A DNA stretch of 8,499 bases, from assembly GCA_022424815.1 (NCBI GenBank), contig JAKMGS010000083.1, forward strand, positions 1 through 8,499. The letters run 5' to 3'. This DNA is from Schleiferiaceae bacterium. Its GTDB lineage: Bacteria; Bacteroidota; Bacteroidia; Flavobacteriales; Schleiferiaceae. Below the pieces are notes generated by a model. The model had not been told where the DNA came from, did not search any database, and saw only the letters and a list, made by a program, of their open reading frames with translations. Below are positions 5,773 through 8,499 of the stretch, piece after piece. A program made the translations under genes and the position numbers. Position 1 is the stretch's first letter; each line of letters starts with the position of its first letter.

Positions 5773-6969
5773 ATGCAACAAAACCTATTTCGCTTCACAG
5801 GCTATGTGGCGGCTTTTCTTCTGCCCCTAGCTCTCGTATGGCTCAGCCCCATCTACGGGCTTATCGCTTGGGCTATTGGTTTCTTGGCCTTTGGAAAGTG
5901 GGCTCCTAAGATTTGGCCGATGCTCTTGTTCGCGACCTTCGTGGATTGGGAACTCATTACTGTGTATTGGAGCGACAACAGACCGGCCGGTTGGGCGGAC
6001 GTTTTGATGGTCCTGCCTTTCGGGTTGATGGGCGTGCTCGTCAATGGGCTCACAGTGGAAGATCCGCAGCGCTGGGGACGCCGGTTCGCCGATGCCTTTG
6101 CGTGGGCAACCACCTTGTGCTGGACGACGATTTTTGGCTACAGTCTGGTTAAATATGGTTGGGTGAGCTACAATGATTTTGCCCTTGGCGAAAGGCTCGG
6201 CATTCACTTTCAAAGCCTGTATTTAATCATCGCGGCACTCATTTTGGAGCGCCGGATTTGGTCTGAACCTAAAGGGGTGAGTTGGGCCAGTGCCATAGCG
6301 GTGTTGTGGCTACTCGTAGGCATCATTTTCCTTAGTGCCCGCATTCATTTGTTATCCGTTCCGGTATTAATCATGGCCCGATTATTCGAGCTCTACCGCC
6401 GCAATCCATCATGGCGTAAAAACATCCTGCGGTGGGGCACCATCGCGCTGGCCGTTCTGGGCGCCATGGTCCTAACCTTGCCCGGTCCCTCGAAACGCGT
6501 AGAGGATTTAGTCAATGAATTGCGCAGCGTGGACGGCATGGTTGAAGGCAAACAGACAAACCACCGCATCTTCCTCTGGAAATACGGCGTCGAAATCATA
6601 AAAGAAGCCCCGATCCTGGGCGTAGGCAATGGCCATGGCGAGGATGTGCTGCACGAGAAATTATTGACTTGCGATGCCACGTTTTACAATAAAAAAGAGC
6701 CCTATTACCTCCACGAGTTCCGCTACGATTTCCACAATGTTTGGATTCAGAGCTGGGCCGAAGGGGGCATTATTGCCTTCCTGCTCATGGCAGGCATCTT
6801 CCTTTGGGGCTTGACCCAAAGCACCGGCAGTATGAGCTACGCTTGGATTACTCTCTTGATGAGTAGTATGACTGAAAGTTTGTTGGATAAACAGGCTGGG
6901 GTGTTCCTGTTGACGTTTATGGTGGCTTTGACCGCACTCAGCAGCCGCAAGCATCAATCCTTGAGGTAG
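5773..6969 (+). CDS. O-antigen ligase family membrane protein (Wzy_C type)
   Basis: A 398-residue multi-pass inner-membrane protein with roughly ten hydrophobic segments and a periplasmic-type loop between the last groups (about 237-325). Family marks are SARIHLLSVPVL (188-199) with Arg190, HRIFLWKYGVEIIKEAPILGVGNGHG (from 264) and HNVWIQSWAEGG (321-332) with His321; an Arg and a His in these places are needed for activity in WaaL-type ligases. Such enzymes transfer lipid-linked glycans to lipid A-core or other acceptors, or polymerise repeat units; the sequence does not say which. ATG 5773 is preferred over GTG 5770, which directly follows the protease stop codon. It sits three bases after the protease gene, so it is probably co-transcribed with rnpA. 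Its 3' end overlaps the convergent murF-alr gene by 16 bases, with no terminator visible. Confidence 0.82.
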   Translation: MQQNLFRFTGYVAAFLLPLALVWLSPIYGLIAWAIGFLAFGKWAPKIWPMLLFATFVDWELITVYWSDNRPAGWADVLMVLPFGLMGVLVNGLTVEDPQRWGRRFADAFAWATTLCWTTIFGYSLVKYGWVSYNDFALGERLGIHFQSLYLIIAALILERRIWSEPKGVSWASAIAVLWLLVGIIFLSARIHLLSVPVLIMARLFELYRRNPSWRKNILRWGTIALAVLGAMVLTLPGPSKRVEDLVNELRSVDGMVEGKQTNHRIFLWKYGVEIIKEAPILGVGNGHGEDVLHEKLLTCDATFYNKKEPYYLHEFRYDFHNVWIQSWAEGGIIAFLLMAGIFLWGLTQSTGSMSYAWITLLMSSMTESLLDKQAGVFLLTFMVALTALSSRKHQSLR

Positions 6970-8499
6970 AATCTAGGTACTCTGGGGCCAATTCCCGTAA
7001 GCACTTCATAACCAATAGTTCCCGCCGCATGGGCCAATTCATTTGCCCCTTGACTGGCACCTACAATGACCACTTCATCACCGGCCGCTACAGCAACCTC
7101 GCTCACATCCACCATCACCATGTCCATGCACACATTCCCGAGAATAGCGCAGGCTTGGCCGCCAATGATTACCTGACCTTTACCGCCGCTCAAGTAACGT
7201 GAGAGTCCATCAGCATACCCCACCGGGAGGGTCGCATAACGCATGGTACGATCCGCTACAAAGGCACGGCTATAGCCCACAGATTCGCCCGCGAGCACCT
7301 CGCCTACTTGGGAAATGCGGCACTTCCATTGCACCACTTCCTCCAATGGCTCCATACCCTCGTACGCGCCCAAACCGTAGAGCCCTATTCCCAAACGCAC
7401 CATCTCATATTCCCGCTCCGGGAATCGTGCAATCCCTTGGGTATTCAAGATATGTCCAATGGCCGCCGGGTAGTACGAACGCACCTGCCCTCGCGCGGTT
7501 TCAAATCGATCAAATTGTTCCTGGGTAAAGCCATCATGCTCCGCTTTGCCCGCACTACTTAGATGCGAGAACACGCCGACGACTTCGATATTTTGATGTC
7601 GGTGCAATTCCTCCAAAACTGCGGGAAGGGCCGCGGGTGCAAAACCTAATCTGTGCATGCCCGTATCGACTTTCAAGTGGATTTTAAGTACGCTATCCGA
7701 AGCGGGTTCTTGGAGATAAGGAACTAATTGGTCCATAGAAAACAACTCCACCTCACAATCCGCCTGGGCCAAGGCCTTGAACTGCGTGGGCTCCGCATTC
7801 ATCACCATGATCGGTGCTACGATCCCCTGCGCACGAAGCAACAGTGCTTCTTGGCTAAAGGCCACCCCGAGGTAATCTATATGACCGTTTTCCAACCAAC
7901 GAGCCACCTCCAAAATCCCGGTCCCGTAGGCATCGGCTTTCACCATCGCCATGGTCTTGGTTGTAGCACTGAGCTTGGCGCGGAATTTTTGCAGGTTGCG
8001 TCGCATCGCCCCAAGGTTCACCTCCGCCCAGGTAGGGTGCGGCTGTTTCCTAAGCGTAGCAGCAAAACGCTCCATGCCGAAGCGGCGTTGCCCTTTGATG
8101 AGCACGGTAGTATCCGCTAAATTCAAGGCTGAAAACTCTGCAGTGAGTTGAGATAATTGGTCCTTATTCGAAATCCACCAAACCCGGTCAAACCCGTACT
8201 TTTCGACCATCTCCTTCGCAGCGTCTGTCCAAGCCGGCGCACTCAACGTGCTGAGCACAGCCCATTTTTTTGCGGTATGCTGTGTGGCCAATTCTTCCAG
8301 CGCCCAATGTAAACTCTCTAAATCCGAGCTATAGGTATCTTCCAACAAATACCCTCCGTCGCGTGCGGGCACCAAATTCATGCGCATTTCCAAAGGCTCC
8401 AAACCTGCCAATCGCGCCTTCGCAGCGCCTTCCTCCGCACCCAATAACAGGGCACCCAAGAAGGCATTCATTTTGTTCTCTATGATTTGAGGATCCTTA
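6954..8499 (-). CDS. alr: Bifunctional MurF (UDP-MurNAc-tripeptide:D-Ala-D-Ala ligase)/alanine racemase, 5' end outside window
   Basis: The frame is open from the right edge, so the start lies beyond 8499; the ATG at 8471 is internal, since residues before it (QIIENK) already match MurF. The visible 514 or so codons hold the MurF C-terminal domain (EDTYSSDLESL at 44-54, VLIKGQRRFGMERF at 123-136, counted from Met 8471), then a complete PLP alanine racemase. The latter has PTWAEVNLGAMRRN at its start, MVKADAYGTG with PLP-lysine Lys178, MHRLGF with Arg274, VGYSRAF with catalytic Tyr400, NVCMDMVMVD and the closing RVPRFY. The fused enzyme would make D-alanine and add D-Ala-D-Ala to the peptidoglycan precursor in the cytoplasm. 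This fusion is typical of Bacteroidota, at roughly 800 residues, so about 300 are missing here. Two motif deviations: AYGTG for the usual AYGHG, and EDTYSS where MurF usually has DDSYNA. Confidence 0.93.
   Translation of the reverse strand, partial: KDPQIIENKMNAFLGALLLGAEEGAAKARLAGLEPLEMRMNLVPARDGGYLLEDTYSSDLESLHWALEELATQHTAKKWAVLSTLSAPAWTDAAKEMVEKYGFDRVWWISNKDQLSQLTAEFSALNLADTTVLIKGQRRFGMERFAATLRKQPHPTWAEVNLGAMRRNLQKFRAKLSATTKTMAMVKADAYGTGILEVARWLENGHIDYLGVAFSQEALLLRAQGIVAPIMVMNAEPTQFKALAQADCEVELFSMDQLVPYLQEPASDSVLKIHLKVDTGMHRLGFAPAALPAVLEELHRHQNIEVVGVFSHLSSAGKAEHDGFTQEQFDRFETARGQVRSYYPAAIGHILNTQGIARFPEREYEMVRLGIGLYGLGAYEGMEPLEEVVQWKCRISQVGEVLAGESVGYSRAFVADRTMRYATLPVGYADGLSRYLSGGKGQVIIGGQACAILGNVCMDMVMVDVSEVAVAAGDEVVIVGASQGANELAHAAGTIGYEVLTGIGPRVPRFYLKD

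Noticed and set aside
5770..5775. GTG 5770 as start of the O-antigen ligase-family gene
   Set aside because: The ATG is the very next codon and the protein is otherwise the same; ATG is the likelier initiator.
5827..6213. 128-codon open frame on the minus strand inside the ligase gene
   Set aside because: Polar, low-complexity composition without family resemblance; it is a reverse-strand shadow of a well-supported membrane protein gene. The same holds for the plus-strand frames inside gcdH (676-1409) and inside murF-alr (7199-8485).
8469..8471. ATG at 8471 as the true start of the racemase gene
   Set aside because: The frame stays open upstream to the window edge and the residues there continue MurF-like sequence; the fusion family is about 300 residues longer.
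1..8499. Search for CRISPR arrays, tRNA genes, insertion sequences, toxin-antitoxin pairs or defence genes
   Set aside because: No regularly spaced repeats, cloverleaf-like segments, transposase motifs or paired small genes were seen; nearly all sequence is taken by recognisable core genes.

Overview
The window looks like chromosomal core sequence from a marine- or flavobacterial-type member of the Bacteroidota. Four things point there: a secreted protein with a type IX secretion (Por) C-terminal sorting domain; a DUF4271 membrane protein directly before hemD; a MurF-alanine racemase fusion; and start regions that lack Shine-Dalgarno sequences but carry matches to the Bacteroidota -7 box TAnnTTTG. 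No tRNA, rRNA, CRISPR array, insertion sequence or phage gene is visible. No genuinely new multi-gene system stands out; the items of interest are small-scale.

Layout. Positions 1-223 (+) hold the C-terminal end of a Rieske-like protein that appears to have lost its ligand histidines. It is followed by a strong bidirectional hairpin terminator shared with the convergent glutaryl-CoA dehydrogenase gene (285-1457, -). The 138-base divergent spacer 1458-1595 carries a perfect 8-bp inverted repeat with arm centres 21 bp apart, and a plausible promoter for the rightward genes. Rightward from there come a secreted choice-of-anchor V-like/T9SS protein (1596-2384), a DUF4271 membrane protein (2397-2960) with a near-leaderless promoter candidate at its start, and uroporphyrinogen-III synthase hemD (2968-3732), closed by an intrinsic terminator.

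The U-tract of that terminator runs straight into the start codon of rnpA (3780-4157). rnpA overlaps by 8 bases an exported S41 (C-terminal processing) protease (4150-5769), and three bases after its stop comes an O-antigen ligase-family membrane protein (5773-6969). These three look like one translationally packed operon. The rightmost gene, on the minus strand, is the C-terminal part of the MurF-Alr cell-wall fusion enzyme (6954-8499, start outside the window). Its stop codon lies inside the end of the ligase gene, giving a 16-bp tail-to-tail overlap.

Functional picture: envelope and housekeeping functions dominate (heme synthesis, tRNA 5'-end maturation, periplasmic proteolysis, surface-glycan assembly, peptidoglycan D-Ala-D-Ala supply), plus one catabolic acyl-CoA dehydrogenase without pathway neighbours. 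No stretch longer than 300 bases lacks a gene.
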